A DNA stretch of 64,000 nucleotides from Acinetobacter piscicola (GTDB lineage Bacteria; Pseudomonadota; Gammaproteobacteria; Pseudomonadales; Moraxellaceae): the NCBI RefSeq assembly GCF_002233755.1, contig NZ_KZ268704.1:62001-126000 (forward strand). Reading direction: 5' to 3'. The translations under genes were made by a program, and so were the position numbers. Under the pieces are notes generated by a model. The model was not told the DNA's origin and did no database searches. It saw only the letters and a program-made list of their open reading frames with translations. Positions 19,147-31,433 of the stretch are shown piece by piece; positions within the stretch are counted from its first letter, which is position 1, and each line of letters starts with the position of its first letter.

Positions 19147-19869
19147 ATGTATGTAATATCACGTATTAAGCAGTCTTTTCATCGAATGGTATGTGCTGAT
19201 CCAACTTTACATGGAGTAGTACTTAATCTGTACTTAAATGGTGAAGCATACCCTCAACGGGTGCTTGATTATTTTCCATATTATGCTGCAAATACCGAAG
19301 AACTATCAAATAAAGTACAGCAACACATGCAAGATGAAGACAAACATGTTGCATTGTACAACAAAGCACTTATCAAAATAAGGCAGCCTATAGTAGAACT
19401 TCCAATTGAAAATTGCTTTAATCACATTATTCGTCAGTACATGGCGAACTCGTTTACCGTAGATATTCAAACAGATAACCGTGATCAACAAACGCTTAAA
19501 TTAGCTCATTTTTTGGCACATGCTCACTTCTTGGAAAAAAGAGTAACACACTCTTTGGAGTATCATTTGGATGCTTGTTTAGCTGCAAATAGCGAGCCTT
19601 ATGTTACTAAGGTAGTACAAACAGTACTTGATGATGAATTAAGACATGTAAAATATACACGTCAATCAGTATTCGAGCTTTTACCAGAGCAAATTGCCAA
19701 GGACATATTACGATCACATCAATACAGCGAAAAAATTGCCAATTTAGATTTTTCATCCGCACAAGTTCAGCGTATGCTCAAAGATTATAAAAATCATTTT
19801 TCGACTACTGAACACGCTTTGTATCGTATGTATTCTACATTCATGGTGATAGGAAAAAACTATGTATGA
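19147..19869 (+). CDS. Ferritin-like diiron protein
   Basis: The 240-residue all-helical protein carries the full ligand set of a ferritin-like diiron site: Glu33, Glu64-x-x-His67 (DEDKH), Glu130 and Glu164-x-x-His167 (DDELRH). This fits the iron-containing redox enzyme group, which hydroxylate, desaturate or oxygenate small molecules or lipids. It has no signal peptide or TM helix. It overlaps the downstream radical SAM gene by 8 bp, so the two are translationally coupled. The substrate cannot be read from sequence. Confidence 0.7.
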   Translation: MYVISRIKQSFHRMVCADPTLHGVVLNLYLNGEAYPQRVLDYFPYYAANTEELSNKVQQHMQDEDKHVALYNKALIKIRQPIVELPIENCFNHIIRQYMANSFTVDIQTDNRDQQTLKLAHFLAHAHFLEKRVTHSLEYHLDACLAANSEPYVTKVVQTVLDDELRHVKYTRQSVFELLPEQIAKDILRSHQYSEKIANLDFSSAQVQRMLKDYKNHFSTTEHALYRMYSTFMVIGKNYV

Positions 19870-21412
19870 TCTAAAAACAGGTATTCACTTAAGTACCATT
19901 CAAAAACAATTACAAGCATTCTCATCTACTGATATTTATCAAAAATTTATGTTAAGTGATCAAGATATTCTCATTAAAACAACCATAAGTTTGTGTGATC
20001 AATGTAAAACATATACACCAGCATGCGTATTTGAACATGGCGAACAAGTATTGATCAAAAAACAATGTGATACCCACGGTATACGCCAAGCTATTTTAGA
20101 AAATGATAAACGTTTTTATCGGCTATCCAATAAAGATCAATGGGGAAAATCGTATAGTTTAAATCACAAAATTGACTTTCCCATATTTAATTCTATAAGT
20201 AATTCAGCAAATGGTTGTTGTGATCCAACGACAGGATGTTGCCCATCAACTAAACAGATAAACAATAATCAAACATGGCGTGAAAGCTTTGCTGACCAAA
20301 GTGACAACAAAACATGTACTGTTTTAGTTGAAGTAACCAATGCATGTGATCTCGCTTGTCGAGTATGTTATGCCGATGCAAAAGGCGATAAGGTTATACC
20401 GCTAAACCAGTTTAAACGATATATGACAGACTTAATTTTGCTAAAAGAGCAAATCGACTCAGTTCAAATTACTGGAGGTGAAGCATTATTGCACCCTCAA
20501 ATTTGGGATATTTTCGATTGGCTATACGCACAAAATCAAGTCAAAAAGATATATCTGCCAACGAATGGTATTCAATTATCAAAAGGTGAAACATATAAGA
20601 AATTATTACCTTATAAAAATAAATTATTAGTTTTATTACAATTTGATGGTGAAGAAATAACGACAAATCAAGCACTACGTCATGCTAATCTTTTAAAAAT
20701 ACGACTTAAGATATTAAAAAATCTTAATCATATAGGGATTGCAATGCAATTGACGATGACTCTAAGTTATGGAGTGAGTGAGAAAGAAATTGCATGGGTT
20801 GTCAGTCAAGGTAAAAAATATAAAAATGTTCGATTAATTGCAATGCAACCCGCTTTTTTTACAGGACGTTACGAATTACCCCATTACGCAACTGAACGTC
20901 TTACATTGTCTGATGTAGCCAAAGGTGTTGCAAATGCTTTTCCCAAATATGTAACACAAAATGACTTCTTACCCATACCATGTAGCCACCCAAATTGTGG
21001 CTGGGTAACATTGTTTGTACGGCGATTTGGGCTCTTTATTAATATTGCTAAATTTGTTGATTTAGACAGTATCATGAATGATGTTGCTAATAAAACTTTA
21101 TTAGATCAACAAGAATTACGAGGTATGTTAGGTACCAATAAACATGGTTTTTTTAAAACTTTATTTGCCAAAATCAGCCGTTATTTAATCCGTACTGAAG
21201 ATGTATTTGGCATTGTAATAAAGCCTTTTATGGATCAATTTAATTATGACCAAGATAGAGTTTCAGCGTGTTGCCACCATACTCTAAATAATGATGGTCA
21301 ATTGATTTCTTTTTGCGAATACAACGTGCGCTATAGAGAACAAGACAACTGGGATAAATTTGATTCGGTAAAGGTCGTACAAATTGCAGATATTGAAAAT
21401 GAACTTACATAG
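19862..21412 (+). CDS. Radical SAM protein of the MJ0619/tetraether-synthase-like group
   Basis: The 516-residue protein has the radical SAM cluster motif Cys162-x3-Cys166-x2-Cys169 (NACDLACRVCYAD) and an SAM-binding ITGGEALLHP stretch. An N-terminal Cys domain (C45, C48, C55, C69; LCDQCKTYTPACVF) and C-terminal Cys sets (PIPCSHPNCGW; SACCHHTLNN then SFCEYN) suggest extra Fe-S or zinc sites. This arrangement matches the COG1964/MJ0619 type that includes archaeal tetraether lipid synthase Tes, which couples lipid tails. A Cys-rich insert (GCCDPTTGCCPS, about 118-128) is unusual. The gene overlaps both neighbours. The family call is by motif recall and the lipid substrate is a hypothesis. Confidence 0.75.
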   Translation: MYDLKTGIHLSTIQKQLQAFSSTDIYQKFMLSDQDILIKTTISLCDQCKTYTPACVFEHGEQVLIKKQCDTHGIRQAILENDKRFYRLSNKDQWGKSYSLNHKIDFPIFNSISNSANGCCDPTTGCCPSTKQINNNQTWRESFADQSDNKTCTVLVEVTNACDLACRVCYADAKGDKVIPLNQFKRYMTDLILLKEQIDSVQITGGEALLHPQIWDIFDWLYAQNQVKKIYLPTNGIQLSKGETYKKLLPYKNKLLVLLQFDGEEITTNQALRHANLLKIRLKILKNLNHIGIAMQLTMTLSYGVSEKEIAWVVSQGKKYKNVRLIAMQPAFFTGRYELPHYATERLTLSDVAKGVANAFPKYVTQNDFLPIPCSHPNCGWVTLFVRRFGLFINIAKFVDLDSIMNDVANKTLLDQQELRGMLGTNKHGFFKTLFAKISRYLIRTEDVFGIVIKPFMDQFNYDQDRVSACCHHTLNNDGQLISFCEYNVRYREQDNWDKFDSVKVVQIADIENELT

Positions 21413-21794
21413 ATTGATCTATTTATTATTAGCTAGGTTTATAGCAGCTTGGCATATGACTTTTATTTTATTTGTACTAATCGGAGGGCTAATAGCTTTT
21501 CCATTTAATAGCTTAATGATATTTCATATGATTTGTGTGTTTTATGGCGTCATAAATCGCAAACGAAATATGGGATGCTTTTTAACAAAATGGGAAAGAT
21601 CATTGCGTGTAAAAGCAGGAGAAACATTATCTTGGCCAATGGATGAGTTTATGCCCTACTATATTTGGTCTCATTTCAACAGAACAGGATATGAGCCCAG
21701 TTCGCGTAAAATTTTCATGTGGATTATGATTTTAGCAAACTTTATCCCTTATTTAATTTTTTTAAATCGAATTTTTCCCCAAATGGCAATGTAG
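21399..21794 (+). CDS. DUF2784-like small membrane protein
   Basis: The 131-residue membrane protein has three to four TM helices. Its start at ATG 21399 lies inside the end of the radical SAM gene; an upstream ATG at 21384 is also possible. The stretch GCFLTKWERSLRVKAG followed by a soluble loop and a C-terminal TM resembles the DUF2784 pattern (CxLTxxExxLRxxAG). DUF2784 has no known function. As the last gene of the four-gene operon it may anchor the enzymes at the membrane or handle a lipid substrate. Confidence 0.6.
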   Translation: MNLHRLIYLLLARFIAAWHMTFILFVLIGGLIAFPFNSLMIFHMICVFYGVINRKRNMGCFLTKWERSLRVKAGETLSWPMDEFMPYYIWSHFNRTGYEPSSRKIFMWIMILANFIPYLIFLNRIFPQMAM

Positions 21795-21904
21795 TAAATA
21801 AAATACTCTTACTGTATTTTTATTACCTATATTTTAACTTCAAAATACATCGTATAGTCGGTTTCCTGTAACTTCAAATTTTTATGTGGGGTAAAAGCAC
21901 AGAT

Positions 21905-21940
21905 AAAAAATAAGCCCTTGTAAAAACAAGAGCTTATTTA
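21905..21940 (-). terminator. Terminator of tRNA-Ser
   Basis: An AAATAAGC / GCTTATTT stem with inner CTTG/CAAG pairing and an A-rich loop is followed on the minus strand by TTTTTTATC. It lies just downstream of the tRNA. Confidence 0.75.
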
Positions 21941-21946
21941 AAAATT

Positions 21947-22036
21947 TGGCGGAAGCGGTGAGATTCGAACTCACGGAGGACTCACACCCTCGTCGGTTTT
22001 CAAGACCGGTGCATTAAACCGCTCTGCCACGCTTCC
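21947..22036 (-). tRNA. tRNA-Ser (anticodon UGA)
   Basis: The 90-base gene has an acceptor stem GGAAGCG/CGCTTCC, encoded 3' CCA, a TTCGAATC T-loop, a long variable arm typical of class II tRNAs, and an anticodon loop CTTGAAA giving UGA. The length and variable arm fit serine. Confidence 0.95.
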
Positions 22037-22134
22037 ATGTGCGCAAGAATACTAAGCTTTCTTATTTCTGACAAGAGAAATATAAGCTTAAAGCATTCAA
22101 ATGCATATTGTTTCATCAATTTTGCATTTTTTGC

Positions 22135-24213
<2,079 letters not shown>

Positions 24214-24412
24214 TTATCTATTTTTATCCTTTTTGGGATGACTTTTTATGTTATTTTCAACGTAGATAGAGTCAATCATGTAAATAAATATAGCGTTAAG
24301 CGATTATAACTATGATTATCTATATACAGCTTTACAACAATTTTAAAGATTCAATTTAACCAATTTGAAATATGCTTATTAAAAACTTTTAGAAATTGAG
24401 CATATTAACGAT

Positions 24413-25222
24413 ATGAGCCATCCAGTATTTTTAACGAGTTCACATTTGAACCATATGCCTGTAGGCAGTCAAAATCAATGGGCTAATTTTTTCAAAACAG
24501 CATCTTTTGAACTTGAGGCAAACGCTTTTATTCCTATTTTATGGCTCATGTTATTTAAACAAGATCATATTTTGTGGGCAAAATACACAGATGATTTAGA
24601 TCTAAATGATGAACGGTTGCTTGATAATTTAGAAGACTACCAAGATACCTTTGGCGATCATTATTATGCTTATTTGGTGGTTGATCAAAAACAGGCTTTA
24701 ATTAACCTAAAAAATCATCAAGCTATTTTCACAGCGATTTTTGGAACTGAGAATAGCTTTCAGTTTGAACAATTTAAGTCACTCATTGAACAGCACTATC
24801 CACAATATATTTTATTAAGAACCAGTGGATTACCTATAGATTCAAATGATGCCAATTTTTTAATGCAGCCATTACAACATATTGAAAATTTTCAATATGA
24901 TCATAGCAATCGCGATGAATTTTCTGCACTCCAAAGAGCAGATCTAGCTCGTTTTGATGATCATCCCTATTTCTTTTATGGGGTAAACAATAATGCAATC
25001 TATGAACCCATAAATAATGAAGCAAATCAATTACAAGAAAACCAACCTTCAACTGTAGCTAAATCTACAGGGCTAACCATCCTCATTTGTACCATCATCG
25101 TAGTGATCGTTACCTTTGCTGTTTGGTTTACAACATATTCCATACTCTATGCTGTTTTGGCTTTTTTAATCAGTGCATTGGTCCTTGGATTTATTTCTTC
25201 AAAACTAGGTCAGCAAAAGTAA
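24413..25222 (+). CDS. Hypothetical protein with C-terminal membrane hairpin
   Basis: The 269-residue protein is not recognised. Residues 1-210 are soluble and acidic (KYTDDLDLNDERLLDNLEDY), and the C-terminus has two TM helices separated by a short turn (TILICTIIVVIVTFAVWF; ILYAVLAFLISALVLGFI). It may be a cytoplasmic domain tethered to the inner membrane. It stands alone, divergent from fadH and convergent with the lactate operon. Codon use resembles its neighbours. Confidence 0.7.
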   Translation: MSHPVFLTSSHLNHMPVGSQNQWANFFKTASFELEANAFIPILWLMLFKQDHILWAKYTDDLDLNDERLLDNLEDYQDTFGDHYYAYLVVDQKQALINLKNHQAIFTAIFGTENSFQFEQFKSLIEQHYPQYILLRTSGLPIDSNDANFLMQPLQHIENFQYDHSNRDEFSALQRADLARFDDHPYFFYGVNNNAIYEPINNEANQLQENQPSTVAKSTGLTILICTIIVVIVTFAVWFTTYSILYAVLAFLISALVLGFISSKLGQQK

Positions 25223-25256
25223 AAATCAGCCATCTTCAATATGAATATGGCTGATT
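25219..25256 (-). terminator. Terminator at the end of the lactate operon
   Basis: A perfect 10-bp stem AATCAGCCAT / ATGGCTGATT is followed on the minus strand by TTTTTACTTTT. It lies 45 bases past the dld stop and may also serve the convergent hypothetical gene. Confidence 0.7.
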
Positions 25257-25300
25257 AATGAAATTATTAACATCTATCATCTGTTGATATTAATTCATCA

Positions 25301-26998
25301 CTATTTCCAATATTTTAATTTACTGGTTTGACCAATTCCTACATTAAAACTATTGGTTGGATCTAGCTTTTGATAATGATTTTTTAAAGCAGGCTTAGCA
25401 ATATATAAATGTCCAACATTATGTTCTGCAGGATATTCAGCACCACGCCCATCCAATAAATGCCACATTTGATGTTCCATGGCTAAAGGGTCTACCCCTT
25501 TTTTGACAATATAATCCTGATGGAATACGTGACATAAAAAATGACCGTAATACAATTTATGCAGAATTAAATCATCCATTTCCTTAGGTAAAGTTTCCAC
25601 CCATTCACGGTCGTTACGACGCAATGCAATGTCCAACGCCACAATATCTTCAACTTCTGAACGATGGGTATCTCGATATCGAATTGCAGCACCAGCAACT
25701 GCAAAACGATGTAAAAATGCTTTACGCCCTTCTTCATCGGTACAGTGGAAATAATTTCCTGAAGTTTTATTGTGGAAATAGTCTTTTAAAAATGCTTCGA
25801 CCTGTTCAACATCCTGATTTTCAACTCGAATCACAAGATGATGTTCATACAAATCCCGAAACTCATTCATACTTTTCGGTAAATGGCTTGGCATAAATTT
25901 GGTGATCAGTTGTAAGACTTTGTCTGATAAACCACGTAAGCCTACTTTTTCTAAATACCCATCGACTTTATCTTTCATCGCAAATGCAGCAGGTACTTTG
26001 GCTGTACCAAATTTTTCGATAAACATAAATGTATCTTTACCGTATTCAGCACCAATATCATAAGCAACACGGTGAATATATTCCCCTGCTATTGGTAAGC
26101 GTGGTAAATCTTTGAGTAGAAAACGGCGAATTTCAGTCAAATCATCATGTGAATTTGTACCGACATAGAACACCTGACTAGGTATTTTCTCGAAAGTATC
26201 TAAGCGTACAGCAAAGACACAAACTTTCCCTGCCGAGCCTGATGCCTCAAATAATCGTGATGGATCAGCATTAAAACGTGCAGGGGTATTTTCATCGACC
26301 TGTTTAACATCGTGTGCGTAACGATGATCCGATGCACAACACTCTGAATTGTTAATCACATCATTGGCTTGGTAATTTTTATTCTCAAGCTTCGTTAGAA
26401 TTTCTTCAGGTGTAACCCCTAGATTTACACCTAAATGATTCACCAACTCTAATTCGCCAGACGCATTGATACGTGCATAAAGTGCCAATTCTGTATATGC
26501 AGGGCCACGACGAACCAGTGCGCCGCCAGAGTTATTGCACACACCACCTAAAACAGATGCACCAATACATGACGACCCAATCACAGAATGTGGTTCACGG
26601 TTAAATTGTGCTAATTCTTTTTCAAGTCGATCCAGTGTTGCACCCGGTAAGCAAATCACTTGCTGACCTTCATTAATGACTTGAATACCAGCCAAGCGTC
26701 GTGTACTCATTAAAATTACAGGACGGTCATAATCATCACCAAATGGCGTAGAGCCACCTGTCAAACCTGTATTTGCTGCTTGCATAATCACGATACAATC
26801 TGCATTTACCGCAGTTTGCAAGACTAGCCATTGCTCAAGCAAAGTGCCCGGAACAACAACAGCAAGGACTTGACCTGATCCATAGCGGCGTCCCTGACGA
26901 TAGAGCCTAGTATCATGATCATCAATTAAAACGTGTTGTTTACCGACAATAGCGATGAGGTTTTGAATAGTGTGTTTAGTAGAGGATTGGGTGTTCAT
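25301..26998 (-). CDS. dld: D-lactate dehydrogenase (quinone), FAD-dependent
   Basis: The protein has 565 residues from ATG 26998; a TTG five codons upstream is not used in this call. It is a membrane-associated flavoenzyme oxidising D-lactate to pyruvate and passing electrons to quinone. FAD-binding motifs include NTGLTGGSTPFGDDYDRPVI and GVCNNSGGALVRRGPAYTEL. The C-terminal membrane-binding domain is present (HHLVIRVENQDVEQVEAFLK; AEHNVGHLYIAKPALKNHYQ). It is the last gene of the lactate operon, separated from lldD by a repeat element. Confidence 0.93.
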   Translation of the reverse strand: MNTQSSTKHTIQNLIAIVGKQHVLIDDHDTRLYRQGRRYGSGQVLAVVVPGTLLEQWLVLQTAVNADCIVIMQAANTGLTGGSTPFGDDYDRPVILMSTRRLAGIQVINEGQQVICLPGATLDRLEKELAQFNREPHSVIGSSCIGASVLGGVCNNSGGALVRRGPAYTELALYARINASGELELVNHLGVNLGVTPEEILTKLENKNYQANDVINNSECCASDHRYAHDVKQVDENTPARFNADPSRLFEASGSAGKVCVFAVRLDTFEKIPSQVFYVGTNSHDDLTEIRRFLLKDLPRLPIAGEYIHRVAYDIGAEYGKDTFMFIEKFGTAKVPAAFAMKDKVDGYLEKVGLRGLSDKVLQLITKFMPSHLPKSMNEFRDLYEHHLVIRVENQDVEQVEAFLKDYFHNKTSGNYFHCTDEEGRKAFLHRFAVAGAAIRYRDTHRSEVEDIVALDIALRRNDREWVETLPKEMDDLILHKLYYGHFLCHVFHQDYIVKKGVDPLAMEHQMWHLLDGRGAEYPAEHNVGHLYIAKPALKNHYQKLDPTNSFNVGIGQTSKLKYWK

Positions 26999-27020
26999 AG
27001 TTGTTATTTCCAATTATTCA

Positions 27021-27120
27021 AATCCCCCTAAATCCCCCTTTTCCAAAGGGGGACTTTTCACCCAAAACTATTCCTAGTTGGTATAGCTCCTCCCTTTTTA
27101 AAGGGAGGTTGGGAGGGATT
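27021..27120. repeat. REP-like palindromic element between lldD and dld
   Basis: About 100 bp holds two G/C-run hairpins: CCCCCTTT/AAAGGGGG near 27034-27052 and CCTCCCTTT/AAAGGGAGG at 27089-27108. The outer ends, AATCCCCCTAAATCCCCCTT and the complement of AAAGGGAGGTTGGGAGGGATT, are imperfect inverted copies. Such G-rich palindromes are typical of repetitive extragenic elements. It sits inside the operon and could affect mRNA stability between lldD and dld. Confidence 0.7.
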
Positions 27121-27173
27121 ATCTATGAATAGCGATACTTTTATATGAGAAACATTTATTTATAAAGTAGGAA

Positions 27174-28328
27174 TCACCCCACCAATTCTCTATCTAACTT
27201 CACTAAACAATCCGAAGTAATATCGGCGATTGTTTTCGCACCTGTTAAAGTCATTGCAACGCGCATTTCTTTATCAATTAAATCGAGTAAATTCGAAACA
27301 CCTTCGCCACCTGCCGCACCAAGCGCATATACAAATGCACGACCTAACATACAGGTATCCGCACCCAATGCCAGCATACGGACAACGTCCAAGCCATTAC
27401 GAATACCAGAGTCCGCTAGAATTTTAATATCGCCTTTCACAGCATCTGCAATTGGAGGAAGAGCACGTGCAGAAGATAAAACACCATCTAGCTGACGACC
27501 GCCATGATTTGAAACCACGATACCGTCTGCGCCAAAACGTACAGCATCTTTTGCATCTTCAGGATCAAGAATCCCTTTGATCACCATTGGGCCATCCCAA
27601 AACTCACGAATCCACTCAAGGTCTTTCCATGAAATAGATGGGTCAAAGTTATTGCCAAGCCAACCGATATAATCTTCAAGACCCGTTGGTTTACCTAAAT
27701 ATTTAGAAATATTGCCTAAATCATGTGGACGTCCTAACAGACCGACATTCCACGCCCAATGTGGGTGAAAACATGACTGCATATAACGACGCATCGCTGC
27801 ATTTGGCCCACTCATACCTGAGTGCGCATCACGATAACGTGCCCCAGGAACAGGCATATCTACGGTAAAGACGAGAGTTGAACAGCCTGCTGCCTTCGCA
27901 CGTTCCAAAGCATTTCGCATAAAGCCACGATCACGTAGCACATACAACTGGAACCACATTGGACGGTTAATTGCGGGCGCAACTTCTTCAATTGGGCATA
28001 CTGAAACTGTCGATAATGTAAAAGGAATCCCTTTTTTATCGGCAGCTACAGCAGCTTGCACTTCACCACGGCGTGCATACATTCCTGTTAAACCCACAGG
28101 TGATAAAGCAACTGGCATAGCCAAAGTTTCATCAAACAGCTTGGTTTCTAAACTCAACTGCGACATGTCATTTAAAACACGCTGCCTTAACGCAATTTTT
28201 GATAAATCTTCCACATTGCGTTTCAGTGTATATTCCGCATACGCACCACCATCAATATATTGAAAAAGAAATGGTGGTAAACGACGTCGTGCGGCTTCAC
28301 GATAGTCATTTGCAGAAGAAATAATCAT
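27174..28328 (-). CDS. lldD: L-lactate dehydrogenase (FMN-dependent)
   Basis: The 384-residue FMN alpha-hydroxyacid oxidase family enzyme oxidises L-lactate to pyruvate at the membrane. Key motifs are [17 protein letters not shown] near residue 75-95, the active-site [10 protein letters not shown] near 275, and [20 protein letters not shown]. The length is that of E. coli LldD. It starts 2 bp after the lldR stop codon. Confidence 0.94.
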   Translation of the reverse strand: MIISSANDYREAARRRLPPFLFQYIDGGAYAEYTLKRNVEDLSKIALRQRVLNDMSQLSLETKLFDETLAMPVALSPVGLTGMYARRGEVQAAVAADKKGIPFTLSTVSVCPIEEVAPAINRPMWFQLYVLRDRGFMRNALERAKAAGCSTLVFTVDMPVPGARYRDAHSGMSGPNAAMRRYMQSCFHPHWAWNVGLLGRPHDLGNISKYLGKPTGLEDYIGWLGNNFDPSISWKDLEWIREFWDGPMVIKGILDPEDAKDAVRFGADGIVVSNHGGRQLDGVLSSARALPPIADAVKGDIKILADSGIRNGLDVVRMLALGADTCMLGRAFVYALGAAGGEGVSNLLDLIDKEMRVAMTLTGAKTIADITSDCLVKLDRELVG

Positions 28329-28330
28329 GT

Positions 28331-29074
28331 TTATATCCTGTTTAATCGACTTGCACGCTGACGACGAGCTTCTTCCTCATCAATCATACGCACTTGCTGT
28401 ACTACAAATTCTATATGTCCACATACTGCGTCACGTGCAGCATCTGGATCATGACGTTCAATTGCATCCATCACTTGAAAATGTTGATCATGCAACTGAT
28501 CAAAACGACGAGCTTCGGAATAGACTTTACGCCGCCCCAAAACCACGTTGAATTGCAACAAATCAAACAACCCTCGCATCATTTGGATCAACACCAAATT
28601 GTGTGATGCTTCTGCGATGGCTAAATGAAATTTAGCATCTGCATTCGATGCCTGATCGTCATCACCTAAAGATTGAAAATATGTTATTTGATCATAGTAA
28701 TAACGAATCTTTTCAATATCTTCTTTGGTCGCACGTTGTGCTGCATACCACGCTGAACCACCCTCTAAAATTGTACGCGCTTCCTGCACATCGAAACGAT
28801 AGGCAGGATCTTCATCAATCAGATTACTCAACGGTTCAACAATTTGATACTGAGACCAATTCACCGGCAATTGTTGCAAATACGTTCCCGCTCCAACTTT
28901 GTTGACCAACATGCCCATACTGGTCAGTTGTGAAAGTGCTTCTCTCAAAGAGGAACGGGATACGCCAAGTTGCTCACACAGCTTTCGTTCAGCAGGTAAT
29001 CGCTCTCCGACTTGCATATTTTTTTCTTCAATTAACATGTGAAGACTTTGTACGACTTTATCGGAGACTTTCAT
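28331..29074 (-). CDS. lldR: GntR/FadR-family lactate operon regulator
   Basis: The 247-residue protein has an N-terminal winged helix ([20 protein letters not shown], then [18 protein letters not shown]) and a C-terminal FCD effector domain that in this family binds lactate through a metal site. It lies in the operon between lldP and lldD, and two perfect LldR-type operators lie upstream of lldP. Autoregulation through the operon promoter is therefore expected. Confidence 0.92.
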   Translation of the reverse strand: MKVSDKVVQSLHMLIEEKNMQVGERLPAERKLCEQLGVSRSSLREALSQLTSMGMLVNKVGAGTYLQQLPVNWSQYQIVEPLSNLIDEDPAYRFDVQEARTILEGGSAWYAAQRATKEDIEKIRYYYDQITYFQSLGDDDQASNADAKFHLAIAEASHNLVLIQMMRGLFDLLQFNVVLGRRKVYSEARRFDQLHDQHFQVMDAIERHDPDAARDAVCGHIEFVVQQVRMIDEEEARRQRASRLNRI

Positions 29075-29106
29075 CTGCTTTCCTCAGCTTTACATCAATT
29101 GATGTG

Positions 29107-30768
29107 TCATGGAATCATCCATGGGAACACATAGGCTTGTAAGGTAATAATAATACCGATCATTACTGTAAACGTTATACTGTGTTTAACTGTAAAACGG
29201 AACAGATCGGATTCTTTACCCACTAAACCAACTGCTGCACAAGCGATTGCAATAGATTGTGGAGAAATCATTTTTCCTGTTACACCACCACTGGTATTCG
29301 CTGCAACCAACAACACTTCAGGTACACCGATTTGTTGCGCAGTCGTTGCCTGTAAAGCAGCAAACAAAGCATTTGCTGAAGTATCAGAACCTGTGAGGAA
29401 TACACCTAGCCATCCCAAGAATGGTGAGAAGAAAGTGAAAGCTTGACCTGTATGCGCAAGTGCCAATGCAAGTGTCGCAGACATGCCTGAATAATTTGCA
29501 ATAAAAGCAAAAGCCAACACCATACCAATTGAATAAATTGGAATTTTTAATTCATTAACTGTTTCACCAAAAGTAATTACAGCTTCTTTTGGCTTCATTT
29601 TTAAGAAAATAATCGTGATGATCGCTGCAATCAAAATGGCAGTACCCGTTGCCGAGAACCAGTCAAATTTGAAAATTGCATCATAGTCTTTAATTTCAGG
29701 CACAACTGGTGGCATTTTTTGCACAAGTTGATGTAAATACGGAACTTTGATTGAAATAACCAAATCATGTAAAGCACCATCTTTGGTAAATAAATCCTTA
29801 AATGGTTTTACACTCCAAATTGTCACCATGACCGTTAAAATTGCAAATGGAGACCATGCTTTAGCAATCTGAGCAATTGAATATTTCTTTTGCTTCTGTT
29901 CTGCCAAATTCTCATCGATGTTATCTTCATTGGCAAAGCGGAAAATATGCTTTGGCTGCCAAAATTTTAACAAAATAGTCAATGAAACCAATGATGCAAT
30001 TGCGGCAGTAATATCAGGAAGTTCAGGACCAACAAAATTTGATGTTAAATATTGTGCAATTGCAAATGATCCACCACCAACGATTACCGCAGGCCATGTT
30101 TCTTTCACGCCACGCCAACCATCCATGATGGCCATCATCCAGAATAAAACAATAATCACCATAAATGGTAACTGACGTCCCACCATCTGGCTGATTTCCA
30201 TCGTTTCAACGCCTGAAACCTGCCCTGCAACAATAATTGGAATCCCCATTGCACCAAATGCTACAGGTGCAGTATTCACAATTAAGCACAAACCTGCTGC
30301 ATAGAGTGGCTTAAAGCCTAAACCCACTAAAAGTGCGGCAGTAATTGCCACTGGTGCGCCAAAGCCTGCTGCACCTTCAAGGAAAGTACCAAATGCAAAA
30401 CCAACAAAAAGCATTTGTAATCGTTGATCTTCAGTAATCGACAGAATTGAAGAACGAATAATATCGAACTGCCCTGTTTTTACTGAAATTTTATAGAGGA
30501 ATACTGCCCCAATAATGATCCATGCGATTGGCCATAAGCCATATAAAAAACCGTAAGCCATTGAAGCGAATGCCATCATAACTGGCATTTTATATGCAAA
30601 TAATGAAACCAAGAGTGCCAATACAACGGTAATTGTACCTGCCACGCTTCCTTTCATACGGAAAACAGCAAGTGCTAAAAAAAAGAAAATAATTGGAATA
30701 AGAGCAATCAAACTGGAAATCCAGATATTGCCCATAGGATCATAAATTTGTTGCCATTGTTGAAGCAT
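29107..30768 (-). CDS. lldP: L-lactate permease
   Basis: The 553-residue inner-membrane carrier of the LctP family has more than ten TM helices and signature stretches [20 protein letters not shown] and [20 protein letters not shown]. It imports lactate with protons. The start is ATG 30768: AAGGAG is directly adjacent to the ATG at 30774 but correctly spaced, 6 bases, for the second one. It is the first gene of lldPRD-dld. Confidence 0.94.
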   Translation of the reverse strand: MLQQWQQIYDPMGNIWISSLIALIPIIFFFLALAVFRMKGSVAGTITVVLALLVSLFAYKMPVMMAFASMAYGFLYGLWPIAWIIIGAVFLYKISVKTGQFDIIRSSILSITEDQRLQMLFVGFAFGTFLEGAAGFGAPVAITAALLVGLGFKPLYAAGLCLIVNTAPVAFGAMGIPIIVAGQVSGVETMEISQMVGRQLPFMVIIVLFWMMAIMDGWRGVKETWPAVIVGGGSFAIAQYLTSNFVGPELPDITAAIASLVSLTILLKFWQPKHIFRFANEDNIDENLAEQKQKKYSIAQIAKAWSPFAILTVMVTIWSVKPFKDLFTKDGALHDLVISIKVPYLHQLVQKMPPVVPEIKDYDAIFKFDWFSATGTAILIAAIITIIFLKMKPKEAVITFGETVNELKIPIYSIGMVLAFAFIANYSGMSATLALALAHTGQAFTFFSPFLGWLGVFLTGSDTSANALFAALQATTAQQIGVPEVLLVAANTSGGVTGKMISPQSIAIACAAVGLVGKESDLFRFTVKHSITFTVMIGIIITLQAYVFPWMIP

Positions 30769-30835
30769 TGTCATCTCCTTGAAATGCTTTCAGGAAAGTA
30801 TCACGTGGTCAGATCAGTCATTCATCTTTTACAAA

Positions 30836-30850
30836 ATTGGTATGACCAAT
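30836..30850 (-). promoter_or_regulatory. LldR operator proximal to lldP
   Basis: ATTGGTATGACCAAT is a perfect palindrome (ATTGGT-N3-ACCAAT) fitting the FadR-type consensus TNGTNNNACNA. It lies 68 bp before the lldP start codon. Confidence 0.8.
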
Positions 30851-30939
30851 AAAACAATAAAGTAAAAAAAATCTATTAATTTCGCCTTAATAGTAATTTC
30901 TGCTGATTTAAAGATCAATATAAGAATGTAAATAATTAT

Positions 30940-30954
30940 ATTGGTCATACCAAT
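30940..30954 (-). promoter_or_regulatory. LldR operator distal to lldP
   Basis: ATTGGTCATACCAAT is the second perfect copy; on the opposite strand it is identical to the proximal one. The centres are 104 bp apart, about ten helical turns, suggesting looping across the promoter as described for E. coli lldPRD. Confidence 0.8.
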
Positions 30955-31302
30955 TTAAAAGTATTTATGTAAATTTTATCTGTACATTAGGCAAGCTATG
31001 TTTTGAATGAATAAATTAAATCGCTTGTTTTTACTTATTTTTTTCAGAATGATTAACTTTTTACGACATCATATTAAACTTTAGTCTAATAAGCAGTTTT
31101 TAATCGCCATCATCTGTATTTATTTCAACCTAAATGCTACGTTGCCGCTGATTTAGATGAATACTCAGACAATATGAAATAACTTATATTTCCAAATATT
31201 TAACAATATATTAGATAAATAATACTCCACCTCCTACTCACTCAATAACCAAAAGGTTGCCTCTTGAAAATCAAAGCTGCCTAATGTTCAAATTAAAAAT
31301 AT

Positions 31303-31339
31303 AAAAAGCAAAATCAGCAGACTTCCACTGATTTTGCTT
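31303..31339 (-). terminator. Terminator of the EamA transporter gene
   Basis: A perfect 12-bp stem AAGCAAAATCAG / CTGATTTTGCTT is followed on the minus strand by TTTTTATATTTTT. Confidence 0.8.
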
Positions 31340-31433
31340 AAATACTATTTGCACAATTGCCTTTTGTATTGATGACCTAGACCATCGATACCCATTTCAC
31401 TAAGGACTGAATTTCATTAATTTAGCTTGAGCA

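Larger units (their letters stand above)
30769..31433. other. lldP upstream region
   Basis: These 665 bp contain no gene. The half next to lldP holds the two LldR operators described separately and must contain the lld promoter. The other half is AT-rich, with only the terminator of the EamA gene near 31303-31339. Confidence 0.6.
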
